The notes under the pieces were generated by a model, which worked only from the letters and a program-made list of their open reading frames with translations, ran no database searches and was not told where the DNA came from. A stretch of DNA of 44,774 bases from a virus: the IMG/VR virus record IMGVR_UViG_3300038421_000061, positions 1 through 44,774 of that record; one strand, given 5' to 3'. Both the position numbers and the translations under genes were made by a program. Positions 27,836 to 36,563 of the stretch are shown here, piece by piece (the stretch's first letter is position 1; each line of letters opens with the position of its first letter).

Positions 27836-30541
27836 TCACAGTCCTATGTAGGCTCGCGTGGCCAGACGTACCGTCTCGCCGGAGGGGATCGTTTTGGCAA
27901 CGTTGACCGTCGTGCCGACCGTGAAGGTCTGCGGGCTGCTCGCCCCGGAGATGTTGCTGACGCTCAACACGACACCGGCTACCTGGATGTCGAAGTCGAC
28001 AGTGCCGGTCTCCCACAGCGGATAGCCGGCCGCGACCGCCACGGACAGGGACGTCCCGGTCCCCGCGACAAAACTGGATGCTGTGGTGGAGCCGTCCGAC
28101 CCGATCCGGCCATACGTGGCGTGGTCCAACTCGCCAACGATGTACGGCGAGCCGGGCGCGCACACGTAGGTGATCAGCCGGCGGTGCGTGCCGAACGTCT
28201 CACCGATCCCCAGCACCAGCATCGACAGGGTCGGCTGGTTGTCGAGGTTCGCCACGGTGATGACGTCGCCGACGTCGACCAGGGAGGCTGCCTGCGCCAT
28301 GGATGGCACGGCGTCGAGGTCGACGGTGATCTGCGGGTAGCGGGCCTCGTCCACTGTGCCTAGATGCCGGCGCCACTGCGCCCACCCGGGGAGGTCCCCG
28401 TCGGCGGCCACTGCTGCCTCGTGCTCGACGGCGTTGAGGCCCACCCCGTCCGGCGGGTCCTGGATCGACATGCGACCGGTTTCGAGGACGGACCGGGCCT
28501 CCGAGCCACGGGGCCGTTTCGCGGTCACGTCGTTTTCTGTGGGAAGGTCATCGATGAGCGGGTACAGCGGCGGGGAGATACCCTCGGTGGTCATGTCGAG
28601 CGCCAGCACCGGGGTTTGGTCGTAGAGGCTCCGCGTGGTGCGCAGCGCGAACCCCAGATATGAGCGGGGCTCGTAAAGGATGCCCTGATCGGCAAACGCC
28701 GCTTCAGTCAACAGGCTGACGAGCGTTTTCACAGCCTGGCCGGACATCGGTGGCGTGTCCCCGGCAGTGCCGTCCAACGTGAACGTGATGCCCTGCTCGG
28801 TGCACAGCCGCGACATGCGCGTCTCAGCCAGTTCATCCGCCCACCCGACGGCGAGGTTGGCCACTTCGGTGATGTCCAGCCCGTTGCCCGAAGACACTGC
28901 AACGGAAGCCATCTGCGGCTCGGCGCCGCCCGTACCACGGATCAGCACCGGCTTAGTCAGGGTGTCGGCGAAAGACTGCACACCGGACCAGTAGAAGGTC
29001 CCGGTGCCGACCGGGTTCCACTTCACTTCCCAGTTGATGTTCCCGCCGGACTGCACCGCGTGCAGCTGGATAGCCAGCCAGTTGGGGGGTTCGGCTCCCG
29101 CCCCGTAGGCGGAGGTGAATGTATCCAGCAGGGAGCCCGAGGCGTTGTCGTACACCTCGAAGGTGAATGAGGTGCCGTCGATATCCAGGAACCACTCCTG
29201 ATCGACGGTTTCCACCCGGGCGAAGTTGGAATATCCGCCCGGGGTTGTTGGGAATCGGACCTCGAACGTCACAGCCCATTCCGACAACGATGAGCGGACG
29301 GGAAGAGTCATCAGCCCGGTCGACGAGAACGACGCCACCGACGCGGCGCCCACCAGGTCACCCGCATCGGCGCCCAGAGTGACGCTGGAGAATTTCCCCG
29401 CGCTGCCGCCGCCGCGCACCTCCGCCAGGGTCGTGGCAGAGGCACCCTCCTCCAGCGGCCAGTACGCCACCACGTCCGCATCGACCGACAGCCCCCGGTA
29501 CAGCGCCGATCTCAACGGGGAGGCTCGTTGGGACAGCCGCCGCATGATCCCGGCCGCCTCGATGTCACACCACCGGTCACCCCTGCCCGGCGTCACCAAC
29601 GGGTCGATGACGCTGCGGCCGGGCTTCCACGACGCGACCTCGCCGACGAACCGGGCCACGTTCACCGTCAGCTCGTAATCGTCCAATGTGAACTGCGGGT
29701 CGGTGGTGTTGGTGTTTCCGGACGCCCGCCCGCACCGGATCCCAACATGCCCCGGGATGGGCAACGCTGGGTCCACGACATGCAACTGCCAGTCAGGCTC
29801 CGACCCAGCCAGGTCCCAGCACTTGACCCAGATGTCCCTGGCGGTCACCCGGGCCTTCAGCCGCATCGTCTTGCCGTCATACGTCACGCCGGCGGCGTTC
29901 GCCGAACCCAGGGAGGCGCCGGCGGAAGAGTACACGAACAGCCCGATCGAGTTGCTTGTGGTGGCGCCCGCCCGAACCAGCACGTAGGAACTGGAACTTG
30001 TGCCGCGGAACGTCAGGTTGGCCGGCTCCAGGTTGGCGCCCGACGCGAGCGGACAGGTGAAGGTGACCGCCTGCTCGCAGTCCTCGATCTCCAGATCGTC
30101 CAGGTAGCTGAACCGGTACCCGGCATCCACCGGAACGTACATCCGGCCCTGCCCGCCGCTCTGCGACCAGTCCGAGGCCTGCACCGTTCCACCGACGCCA
30201 ACAAGCGTCCACGCCCCCCCTACGTCCGCTGCCGCCCAACCGGAGGCGACCGTGGCCGCGAACGCGGCACGCGCGTCCGCCCACGATCCCGTTGTGGCCT
30301 GCGGCTCCCACCCGATCCGGATCGGCGTGTTCCTGCCGACCAGGCCGTACACGGCCGAGGCCGGGTCGTACGGGTTGTATGAGTCTTCTCGCGCGTCCAA
30401 AGACAACGAACATGACGACGGCACCGGGCCGCCCGCCTCGTTCCGCAACCCCCGGACCGGGGTGATCGACGACCGTGCGGATACCGGAACCGCGTTCCAC
30501 TGGTCGGAGTGGAACAGTTCGACGGTGAAGTTCTGTTTCAC
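27836..30541 (-). CDS. large tail protein with LamG-like domains, 901 aa
   Basis: GTG at 30541 in a GTGA overlap with the tape measure stop. The N-terminal 80 residues (FTVELFHSDQWNAVPV...) resemble distal tail proteins. Two beta-sandwich regions follow: about 115-295 and a clearer LamG/concanavalin-like domain at about 355-545 (VVAYWPLEEG...VASFSSTGLMTLPVRSS...WAVTFEVRF). The C-terminal 300 residues contain a baseplate-like region and an Ig-like end (GVVLSVSNISGASSPQTFTVG). It probably combines distal tail and receptor-contact functions, as only one large tail protein follows the tape measure. Confidence 0.9.
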   Translation of the reverse strand: MKQNFTVELFHSDQWNAVPVSARSSITPVRGLRNEAGGPVPSSCSLSLDAREDSYNPYDPASAVYGLVGRNTPIRIGWEPQATTGSWADARAAFAATVASGWAAADVGGAWTLVGVGGTVQASDWSQSGGQGRMYVPVDAGYRFSYLDDLEIEDCEQAVTFTCPLASGANLEPANLTFRGTSSSSYVLVRAGATTSNSIGLFVYSSAGASLGSANAAGVTYDGKTMRLKARVTARDIWVKCWDLAGSEPDWQLHVVDPALPIPGHVGIRCGRASGNTNTTDPQFTLDDYELTVNVARFVGEVASWKPGRSVIDPLVTPGRGDRWCDIEAAGIMRRLSQRASPLRSALYRGLSVDADVVAYWPLEEGASATTLAEVRGGGSAGKFSSVTLGADAGDLVGAASVASFSSTGLMTLPVRSSLSEWAVTFEVRFPTTPGGYSNFARVETVDQEWFLDIDGTSFTFEVYDNASGSLLDTFTSAYGAGAEPPNWLAIQLHAVQSGGNINWEVKWNPVGTGTFYWSGVQSFADTLTKPVLIRGTGGAEPQMASVAVSSGNGLDITEVANLAVGWADELAETRMSRLCTEQGITFTLDGTAGDTPPMSGQAVKTLVSLLTEAAFADQGILYEPRSYLGFALRTTRSLYDQTPVLALDMTTEGISPPLYPLIDDLPTENDVTAKRPRGSEARSVLETGRMSIQDPPDGVGLNAVEHEAAVAADGDLPGWAQWRRHLGTVDEARYPQITVDLDAVPSMAQAASLVDVGDVITVANLDNQPTLSMLVLGIGETFGTHRRLITYVCAPGSPYIVGELDHATYGRIGSDGSTTASSFVAGTGTSLSVAVAAGYPLWETGTVDFDIQVAGVVLSVSNISGASSPQTFTVGTTVNVAKTIPSGETVRLATRAYIGL

Positions 30542-32055
30542 CGCGTTCCCCCGAGGGCGAGGTCACCGCGGCCGCGGATCGCGCCTTCCAACAGCTCGAC
30601 CAGGGCCTCTGCCAGGCGGGAGCCGTCGCCGCGGATCTCGATGACGATCGGTTCCCGGGACTGCCCGGCCGGGGTGACCCGTTCGCCGGCCTGCAGCAGG
30701 GCGAGCATTTCCTGACCCGGGGCGCCGGGCACGATCCCACCACCGTGGAAGGTGGGCAGCCGCGGTGCGGAGATCGAGGCGCCGCCGATGCCCGGCACCC
30801 AGCCGGGCACCGACCAGTGGAGCCGGCCAACCGTGTTGTTCCAGGCCCGGCTGATGAAGTTGAACGCCGCCCGCCACGGCGCGGTGATGATGTTGAACAG
30901 GCCTGAGAACGCGGATCGCAGCCGCCGGGGAATGGCGCCCAATTGGTTCCCGAGCCAGGAGAACGCGCCACCCAACCAATCCCAGACAGCCTGTGCCGCG
31001 CTCCGTATCCCGCGCCACGCCACCCGCCACGCCGTTTGAAACCACGTCGTCTTCGTCGCTATGAGGATGATGATGGCCACGAGCGCGGCTATCGCAACGA
31101 TGATGATGCCGATCGGGTTCGCGGTCAGGGCCACGTTCCACAACCACTGCGCCGCGGTGGCGATCCCGGTGGCGACCGATTGCGCTATCGTGACGGCGCG
31201 GGCGGCTACTGATGCAGCAGTCGACTTGATTGTGGCCAGACTGAGCGCGCTGTGCGCCATGGCCAGAAGGTTGGTCGCACCCACCACGCCCAGCAGGAGC
31301 GGGGTGACGGAGTCGATGGCGGCGCCCCATTTTGACATCGGCCCTGAGTCCAGCGCGTGTTGCGCCTCGGCCAGGTCGAGGGCGGCGTCCTTCCCGTCCC
31401 GGGTGGCCTGGGTGGCGTCCAGTGTCGCCTGTCGGCCGTCTTCCAGCGCCTGCGCAGCATCTGCTCTGGCCTGCTCGGCGTCCACGTCGGCCTGAGTGAC
31501 ATCGGCCGTTGCCTGCTTAAGATCGATCAGGGCCTGTTTCGCCTCTGTCGAGTTCTTGCCGTGTTCCTTGACCGCCTTGGCGTATTCCTTGTCGGCCTCG
31601 GAGGCGTCGAGGGCCGCCTGCTCCAGATCGATCTGCGCCTGCTCCATGTCAACGTCGGCTTGCTTCCCGTCGATCATCGACTGTGTCAGGTCGAGCTGGG
31701 CCTGCTTCAGGTCCCGCATGGCTTGCTTCGCGTCGATGCCCGCCTGCTCGACGTCCGCGAGCGCGCGGGCCTTTTCCGCAGCCACGCGCCGGCCGCGGTC
31801 CATGAAGTCAGCCAGCCCGGTAACCGCACCCCCGGCGTCGCCGATCGCGGCGGACATGCCGGCGGCGGCGGCGCCGAGCCGACCGATCCCCGACTCCAGC
31901 GTGGACGCGGGGCGGTCGGCCTCCTGCATCTTGCTGCCGGTCTTCGCCGCTTCGTCGCCGACCGTCTTGACGGCGCCTTCGGCTTTCTTGGCTGCTGCGG
32001 TGAGCTTGTCGGCGTCTCCAGCGAAGGTGAGTTTGACCTCGTTCTTCGACGCCAT
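30538..32055 (-). CDS. tail tape measure protein
   Basis: The 505-residue protein has an N-terminal region, a long coiled coil (about 85-240) built of repeats such as DLKQAQLDLTQ, VDMEQAQIDLEQAALDAS and ADVTQADVDAEQARADA, hydrophobic helices (about 265-350) including the hallmark LTANPIGIIIVAIAALVAIIILIA, and a Gly-rich C-terminus (FHGGGIVPGAPGQEM). Tape measure length sets tail length; at about 0.15 nm per residue this predicts a short tail near 75 nm. ATG at 32055 overlaps the upstream stop by 1 nt. Confidence 0.93.
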   Translation of the reverse strand: MASKNEVKLTFAGDADKLTAAAKKAEGAVKTVGDEAAKTGSKMQEADRPASTLESGIGRLGAAAAGMSAAIGDAGGAVTGLADFMDRGRRVAAEKARALADVEQAGIDAKQAMRDLKQAQLDLTQSMIDGKQADVDMEQAQIDLEQAALDASEADKEYAKAVKEHGKNSTEAKQALIDLKQATADVTQADVDAEQARADAAQALEDGRQATLDATQATRDGKDAALDLAEAQHALDSGPMSKWGAAIDSVTPLLLGVVGATNLLAMAHSALSLATIKSTAASVAARAVTIAQSVATGIATAAQWLWNVALTANPIGIIIVAIAALVAIIILIATKTTWFQTAWRVAWRGIRSAAQAVWDWLGGAFSWLGNQLGAIPRRLRSAFSGLFNIITAPWRAAFNFISRAWNNTVGRLHWSVPGWVPGIGGASISAPRLPTFHGGGIVPGAPGQEMLALLQAGERVTPAGQSREPIVIEIRGDGSRLAEALVELLEGAIRGRGDLALGGTR

Positions 32056-32468
32056 CAGCTCACCTCCAGCCCAGCCTCAGCGGCCACGTCCCGCAGCGCC
32101 TTACCCAGCACGTCACCGAACGCGCCGGACTGGCTCAGCTCGTAGTACGACGCGTAGATATACCGGCCGTCCTTGAGGAATGGGCGCTTGACGGACTTCT
32201 TGCGGCCCACCCGCCCACCGAAGTCCAGCCACGGATAGTGCTGCGCCCGGGTCCCGCCGGCCTTGACCTGCACGGCGCCCCGGGTCGACGCGGCCCGCAG
32301 AGACCGTTGCGCCTTCCCGGTCCGACGGGGGATGCGCGGCCGGGCCCGGGTGATGACCAGGTTCGCGGCTTCGTTGTTGGCGATCCGCACCCGCTTGACC
32401 GAGGCTGGGTCGATGGCCTTCAGCCGCCGGGCCAACTCGGCGAGCCCTTCGACCTTGACCTGATCCAT
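32055..32468 (-). CDS. HK97 gp10-like tail-completion protein
   Basis: The 137-residue protein (VEGLAELARRLKAI... LVITRARPRIPRRTGKAQRSLRAAS... HYPWLDFGGRVG... RPFLKDGRYIYASYYELSQSG) shows the R-P-R-T-G-x-L/A-x-x-S pattern and the F-G motif of the HK97 gp10 / tail-completion family. In HK97 itself the gene lies before the tail tube; here it lies between the tail chaperones and the tape measure, an order found in some actinophages. ATG at 32468 in a TAATG overlap. Confidence 0.82.
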   Translation of the reverse strand: MDQVKVEGLAELARRLKAIDPASVKRVRIANNEAANLVITRARPRIPRRTGKAQRSLRAASTRGAVQVKAGGTRAQHYPWLDFGGRVGRKKSVKRPFLKDGRYIYASYYELSQSGAFGDVLGKALRDVAAEAGLEVS

Positions 32469-32635
32469 TACCGCCCCCGCTTGGATGCCAGTTCTTCGCG
32501 CTGCGCCTTACGCGCGTAGTAGACGGACCACTGCACGAATTCCATGTTGGACAGTGACTCGCGGAGTTCCGCGACGGTGCGGCCGAGCTTCTGAGCGAGG
32601 AAGAATTCGAACTCAAGCCCCGGGGTCGTCTCCAT
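32468..32635 (-). CDS. tail assembly chaperone, C-terminal (T-like) frame, 55 aa
   Basis: The frame encodes METTPGLEFEFFLAQKLGRTVAELRESLSN followed by MEFVQWSVYYARKAQREEL, matching the T part of G/T tail assembly chaperones (L-G-x-T-V-x-E-L-x-x-x-x-S-x-x-E-x-x-x-W). It overlaps the upstream gene by 23 nt in the +1 frame. It may be made as a G-T fusion through frameshifting at CCCCGGGG (32618-32625), or start independently at the ATG at 32635, where AAGGAGG lies 12 nt upstream. Confidence 0.82.
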   Translation of the reverse strand: METTPGLEFEFFLAQKLGRTVAELRESLSNMEFVQWSVYYARKAQREELASKRGR

Positions 32636-32945
32636 CGCTTTTGTACGCCTCCTTGGAGGCGTTCTTACTGATGCCGGACAGCTCGTTGACCTTCATCGCC
32701 ACGTCGTTTATTTCTGTGGCGGGTGAGCCGGCCTGCCATGCCGCGATGTCGCCTTCGGTCATCGGCGGGTCCACCATGCACAGGGCGAGCGTCTTCCGCT
32801 CCCACACCATGTGATCCTTGCCCTGCCACTCCTCAAGGTCCTTCATCTCCTGCCGAGACAGGCCCCTGACCGTGATGGTCCCAACGCCCGGGATATCGAC
32901 GGTTCCCTCCGGCACCCGGTTCGCGAGAAGCTTGCTTTTGTCCAT
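32613..32945 (-). CDS. tail assembly chaperone, N-terminal (G-like) frame, 110 aa
   Basis: ATG at 32945 gives MDKSKLLANRVPEGTVDIPGVGTITVRGLSRQEMKDLEEW, a fold typical of G-like tail chaperones (beta N-terminus, then helices). It contains KTLALCMVDPPMTEGDIAAWQAGSPATEINDVAMKVNELSG and ends just after a GGGG run. These proteins coat the tape measure before the tube polymerises. Location between tail tube and tape measure fits. Confidence 0.85.
   Translation of the reverse strand: MDKSKLLANRVPEGTVDIPGVGTITVRGLSRQEMKDLEEWQGKDHMVWERKTLALCMVDPPMTEGDIAAWQAGSPATEINDVAMKVNELSGISKNASKEAYKSDGDDPGA
32615..32627 (-). promoter_or_regulatory. candidate +1 frameshift site
   Basis: Frame 0 ends GAC-CCC-GGG-GCT-TGA. 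A slip of one base forward on GGG re-pairs the same tRNA with GGG and continues CTT-GAG in the T frame. The T frame is +1 (equal to -2), so the common -1 shift would not reach it. An AAGGAGG lies about 25 nt upstream. Confidence 0.45.
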
Positions 32946-32962
32946 TGTGGGGTGTGTCCTGT

Positions 32963-33361
32963 CTACTGGTTGGTGGAAGTGACGTCGTCGGACAGCTGCA
33001 AGTCGCAGGACCACTTGACCATGTCCGCCACGGGGGATGTCTCGGTGTACTTCATGACCAGCGCGTTCACCGTGTCCTGGGGGAGACCGGAGCCGGTTCC
33101 CTCCGGCCGGCGAACCAGCGTGACGTTCGTGCCGATCAACGGCTCGATGATGTCGCGGGGCCCGGAAGTCGTGTTGTCGTACACCCCTTCAACGCCGCAC
33201 TGTCCATTGAGGAGACCGCCTTGAAAGACGTGCGCGTCCTTGCCGTACGTGGTCACGTCATGGCTGTCGGCGGACCGCTCGAAGTTGGAGTTGGTGCAGT
33301 ACGCCGAGATGTCGTTCGACGCGAGGCTGATGTACGTGTCCCTGCCGTGCACGAATCCCAT
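32963..33361 (-). CDS. major tail tube protein, 132 aa
   Basis: ATG at 33361 (GGAG 9 nt upstream) gives MGFVHGRDTYISLASNDISAYCTNSNFERSADSHDVTTYGKDAHVFQGGLLNGQ, a typical small actinophage tail tube N-terminus, with later VTLVRRPEGTGSGLP and MVKWSCDLQLS segments. Position between terminator-like and chaperone genes supports the call. It is at the small end of the family. Confidence 0.88.
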   Translation of the reverse strand: MGFVHGRDTYISLASNDISAYCTNSNFERSADSHDVTTYGKDAHVFQGGLLNGQCGVEGVYDNTTSGPRDIIEPLIGTNVTLVRRPEGTGSGLPQDTVNALVMKYTETSPVADMVKWSCDLQLSDDVTSTNQ

Positions 33362-33366
33362 GTGGC

Positions 33367-33771
33367 TCAGCTCCCTTGACCGAAGATGTCGAGTTCGAAA
33401 ATCGCAGCGTGGTAGTCGGTGTTCTGCCAGTTCAGGACGTCGAACTCGACCCGGGTCACCCGCAGCGAATCGAACGCCGTGTAGGTGCCGGCTTCCACGA
33501 CGGCCTTGACTGATCTGGCGCCGGACCCATCGCAGTACGCCCCGATTCGGGTCATCACCGTGCGATCCGACACCCGCCCAACGACCACGAGCAGCGGCCA
33601 CGTAATCCGGTCCGAGCCGCGCCCATACGTCTGGTCGAAGTCGATGGAGTCGGGGAGCACGAGGATTCCGGCCGGCGGGGTGATGGAGTCTGGCGGGCCC
33701 TTGTGGCACCGCAGGCCGTCGATGGTTTCCAGTTGGGTGACGATCTCGCCGGCAACGTCGTCCACGTTCAC
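33367..33771 (-). CDS. tail terminator-like protein, 134 aa
   Basis: GTG at 33771 in a GTGA overlap. The helix-strand order (DDVAGEIVTQLETIDGLRCHKGPPDSITPPAGILVLPDSIDFDQTYGRG... ITWPLLVVVGRVSDRTVMTRIGAYCDG... YHAAIFELDIFG) matches the tail terminator/tail tube-capping group (gpU-like) found just before the tail tube gene. Identity is by pattern and position. Confidence 0.75.
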   Translation of the reverse strand: MNVDDVAGEIVTQLETIDGLRCHKGPPDSITPPAGILVLPDSIDFDQTYGRGSDRITWPLLVVVGRVSDRTVMTRIGAYCDGSGARSVKAVVEAGTYTAFDSLRVTRVEFDVLNWQNTDYHAAIFELDIFGQGS

Positions 33772-34655
33772 GCGAGACCGTCCAGAACGTACGGGCCCAG
33801 CAGGTCCTCAATGTCACTGTCGAACCTGGATACCCGGATCGGGCCCTGGTCGGACCAGCCGGCAACACCCTCTGGCGAGTCCCGGCGCATGAACCGGCGG
33901 TTGGCCAGCAGCCAGGTTGCCTCAGACACGTTCGCCGGGACGGTTGGCCACCCCCATGGCGCGGTTATCCGAACCCGCGTGTTGGTGCACCAGCAGCCGT
34001 AATCCCGGCGCAACGCGGTGATCGCGTGCCCGCGCGCGAGGGCATTCTCCGGCTCGGTGAAGTAGTCGGTGACCGCCGTCCATGTCGTTCCGTCGCCGAC
34101 CTCGACAACGAGTCCGGTGGTGGAGCCGATGTCGTCGACCAGGAGCAGTTCACCGTCCCGGTCGCGGGTGACCCGTCCGCGGGTGCGGTAGGTGCGGGCA
34201 GTTGCGGAGGAGTCGCGGTAGAAGTGCCCACCCTCACCCCTGCATCGGACGTCGATAGCGCGGGACGCGCGCCACAGCCGGGTGAGGAACGCGGCGTCAT
34301 CCACGGTGTCCGTGACGCGTCGAGCGTCCTTCAGCTCCTCCAGCCCGGCGTAGATGCGGGAGAGGTCGGTGGTGAAGACCTGCCAGGTGCCGGCGACCAC
34401 ATCGGACGCGGTGCCGGTGCCGGTCCATACGTAGATCCATAGCCCGTTCTCAGAACAGGCAACGTCCTTGGTGTAGACCCCGGTAGCTGACTTGGTGATC
34501 TGCCCGGCGGCGTATGTGTAGGTGGTGGCAGTCCCGGACGGCGTGGTGATAGTCAGGGACACGGTCGTCGGATCGGTCGGCGTCCCGTTGACGCTGAAGG
34601 TGTTCGTCAGCGTGGCCAGTTCGGACGCGGACTCGTAGAAGACGGTGGCGGTCAT
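33768..34655 (-). CDS. head-tail connector protein with N-terminal Ig-like domain, 295 aa
   Basis: ATG at 34655, directly following the repeat-protein stop. Residues 1-95 are a beta-sandwich-like Thr-rich domain (FSVNGTPTDPTTVSLTITTPSGTATTYTYAAG); residues about 100-295 are helical with ELKDARRVTDTVDDAAFLTRLWRASRAIDVRC, like head-tail adaptor proteins (gp6-like), interrupted by a beta insert around TTGLVVEVGDGTTWTAV. The fusion of an Ig-like decoration to a connector is unusual. Call by position and partial pattern. Confidence 0.7.
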   Translation of the reverse strand: MTATVFYESASELATLTNTFSVNGTPTDPTTVSLTITTPSGTATTYTYAAGQITKSATGVYTKDVACSENGLWIYVWTGTGTASDVVAGTWQVFTTDLSRIYAGLEELKDARRVTDTVDDAAFLTRLWRASRAIDVRCRGEGGHFYRDSSATARTYRTRGRVTRDRDGELLLVDDIGSTTGLVVEVGDGTTWTAVTDYFTEPENALARGHAITALRRDYGCWCTNTRVRITAPWGWPTVPANVSEATWLLANRRFMRRDSPEGVAGWSDQGPIRVSRFDSDIEDLLGPYVLDGLA

Positions 34656-36116
34656 TCAGCCTCCTACGGTCGGTGTGGACGTGGCCGGCGTGGTCACGGC
34701 GGCGGCAGAGGTGCGCCCGGCCGTCACCGACGGGACGGATGTGCGCCCCGCGGTCACCGCGGGTGTGGAGGTGGCGCGGGCGGTTACGGCCCGGGGAAGG
34801 GCGGTGTCCGTCTCGGTCGCGAGCCCGGCAAGGGCCCGCTTGTGCGCGGATGCGGCGAGCGCCGCGGCGGTTTGGGTCGCAAGCCCACCGGTGGCGACCT
34901 TGCGCGCCGTACCGCCTATGGCGGCGTCGGTTTCGACGGCCAGACCGCCGGAAACGACTGTGGTTCCGCCGACCGACCCCATCAGCGCCGTGTCGGTTTC
35001 CGACGCAAGCCCGCCCGTCGCGGTCTTGCGCGCAGAGCCGGCCAGCCCGCTATCCGCCTCGGCGGCGAGCCCGCCGGCCACCGTCTTGGATGCCGCGCCG
35101 GCCAGTCCACTGTCGGTCTCAGTGGCCAGCCCACCGGCCGCGGTCTTGGTGGCCGCGCCGGCTAGAGCCGTCTCGGTCGAGGTGGCCAGACCACCGGACA
35201 CCGTCTTGACGACAGCGCCCGGGAGAGCCGTCTCGGTTGAAGATGCCAGCCCGCCGGCGGCCGTCTTCCGCGCGGTGCCGGCGAGAGCTGTCTCAGTCGA
35301 CGCGGCGAGCCCACCCGCGGCCTGCTTGGCGGCCGTCCCGGTGAGTGCCGTGTCGGTGGTGGTAGCTAGGTCCCCCGCGGCCGTCTTGCGGGCGGAGCCG
35401 GTGAGTGCCGTGTCGGTTTCGGTGGATAGCCCGCCGTTGACGGTGGTTCCACCGGCGGGGAGCAGGAGGATCGAGCCACCGTTGAGTCGGTCCGACACCG
35501 ACACGCTGAAGGTCTTGTTTCCGGTTGCCGACGCGTCCGGCAGGGCCCGGACGCTACACGCCGCGGCGGCGTTCGCGTTCGTGCCGTGTGTCGACTGTGG
35601 CTCGCTGACCCCGCCGTCGTAGGTCAGTTCGGTGTAGTCGGTCGGGGCCGTGAATGTCTGCGTCGAGCCCGCAGCTATCCGCGAAAATTCGAAGATCAGA
35701 TGCACGCCGCCGGTCGCCGCCGGGTCAACCCCGGTGACGGCCAGAGATGAGGCACCCGACGCGGTGGTCTGGGTGGGCGCCTCTTCGACGATGTCCGTCG
35801 AGTCCCCGCCGGAGTAGCACACCGCGATGATCGCCCATCGTCGGGTGGTCCCGGTGGAGATGGTGTACGGGCCGGCCTCGCTCGCGCCGCACTTCTTCTT
35901 CCACGTCGAGGTGGTAATCGTGCTGCCGGTGTTCAGGTCGTTGTGGACCCGAACCAGGTCACCGGCGGTGTTGGAGTGGGTGTCGCCACCACCGGCCGAT
36001 ATGACCCCGAACAGAAGCCAGTCGTTTTCCTCCATCCCGGTTGGGGAGATGGATATGGATGTGGCGCCATTGGATGTGGCCGTGTCGCTGGACAGCGTCC
36101 GGCGAGCGAGGGCCAT
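34656..36116 (-). CDS. tandem-repeat structural protein, 486 aa
   Basis: ATG at 36116. Residues 1-225 form a Ser/Thr/Gly-rich beta domain (TSISISPTGMEENDWLLFGVIS, WAIIAVCYSGGDS, GGSILLLPAGG). Residues 229-442 are eleven tandem units of 20 residues, consensus GLATETDTALTGSARKTAAG, with one 21-residue unit. A tail of about 40 residues has a further 10-residue repeat (VTAGRTSVPSVTAGRTS). ETDTAL-type repeats occur in phage head or tail fibre proteins; an extended rod is likely. It is read after two glycosyltransferases and a methyltransferase and before the connector. Thr/Ser-rich repeats could carry sugar. Function is inference. Confidence 0.85.
   Translation of the reverse strand: MALARRTLSSDTATSNGATSISISPTGMEENDWLLFGVISAGGGDTHSNTAGDLVRVHNDLNTGSTITTSTWKKKCGASEAGPYTISTGTTRRWAIIAVCYSGGDSTDIVEEAPTQTTASGASSLAVTGVDPAATGGVHLIFEFSRIAAGSTQTFTAPTDYTELTYDGGVSEPQSTHGTNANAAAACSVRALPDASATGNKTFSVSVSDRLNGGSILLLPAGGTTVNGGLSTETDTALTGSARKTAAGDLATTTDTALTGTAAKQAAGGLAASTETALAGTARKTAAGGLASSTETALPGAVVKTVSGGLATSTETALAGAATKTAAGGLATETDSGLAGAASKTVAGGLAAEADSGLAGSARKTATGGLASETDTALMGSVGGTTVVSGGLAVETDAAIGGTARKVATGGLATQTAAALAASAHKRALAGLATETDTALPRAVTARATSTPAVTAGRTSVPSVTAGRTSAAAVTTPATSTPTVGG
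34791..35432 (-). repeat. eleven 60-bp tandem coding repeats
   Basis: In-frame degenerate repeats with a 60-bp period (one of 63 bp) encoding the ETDTAL units of the gene at 34656. Substitutions are mostly silent or conservative, which suggests expansion followed by purifying selection. Copy number may vary between related phages. Confidence 0.9.
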
Positions 36117-36119
36117 GGG

Positions 36120-36563
36120 TCAGCTCGCGCGGTAGAAGCCGGCAGAGTTGAAGCTGAAGACCAAGTCGTTGCCGTCGGGAGTGGCGACGAAGTCCAGCTT
36201 CACCAGCGGGATCAGGTCGGCGTCGGTGCCGCCCGTGGTGTCCGGGTCGTAGCAGATCACGAGTCCCGACACGGCATTGCCGGACGCGGCGGTCCAGGTG
36301 ATGTCCGCGGCGTCCACGTCGGTGCGGTTGTTGGTGTCGTCCACCGTGACGGTGACGGACCCCAGGGTCTTCCTGCCCATTGTGGACTGCTCGTTGTTCG
36401 CGGCGGCCAGCAATGCCGACAGCGTGTCGTAGTCCTGCAAGGTGGCATCAGCCTCGATGCCGGACGTCTCGATCGGTACCGCGATCAAGGCATCATCCGA
36501 CGCCGGAAGCCCCGCGTAGTAGGCGGCTTTACCCTTGGCGATGTTGAAAACGATGTCACCCAC
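36120..36563 (-). CDS. conserved structural-region protein, 147 aa
   Basis: GTG at 36563 with AAGGAG 7 nt upstream and an 8-nt overlap (GTGGGTGA). MGDIVFNIAKGKAAYYAGLPASDDALIAVPIETSG, NNEQSTMGRKTLGSVTVTVDD and ITWTAASGNAVSGLVICYDPD define a protein common in actinophage head regions. Beta-rich, probably a virion decoration or tail-adjacent protein; function unknown. Confidence 0.88.
   Translation of the reverse strand: MGDIVFNIAKGKAAYYAGLPASDDALIAVPIETSGIEADATLQDYDTLSALLAAANNEQSTMGRKTLGSVTVTVDDTNNRTDVDAADITWTAASGNAVSGLVICYDPDTTGGTDADLIPLVKLDFVATPDGNDLVFSFNSAGFYRAS

Noticed and set aside
27054-28163. N-terminal extension of the lysin frame over tail genes
   Set aside because: The extension is Arg/Pro-rich shadow sequence covering two coupled genes; the DUF1906 domain begins right at the ATG at 27053.
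34791-35432. Regular 60-bp repeats as a CRISPR array
   Set aside because: The units are contiguous coding repeats without unique spacers and stay in one reading frame.
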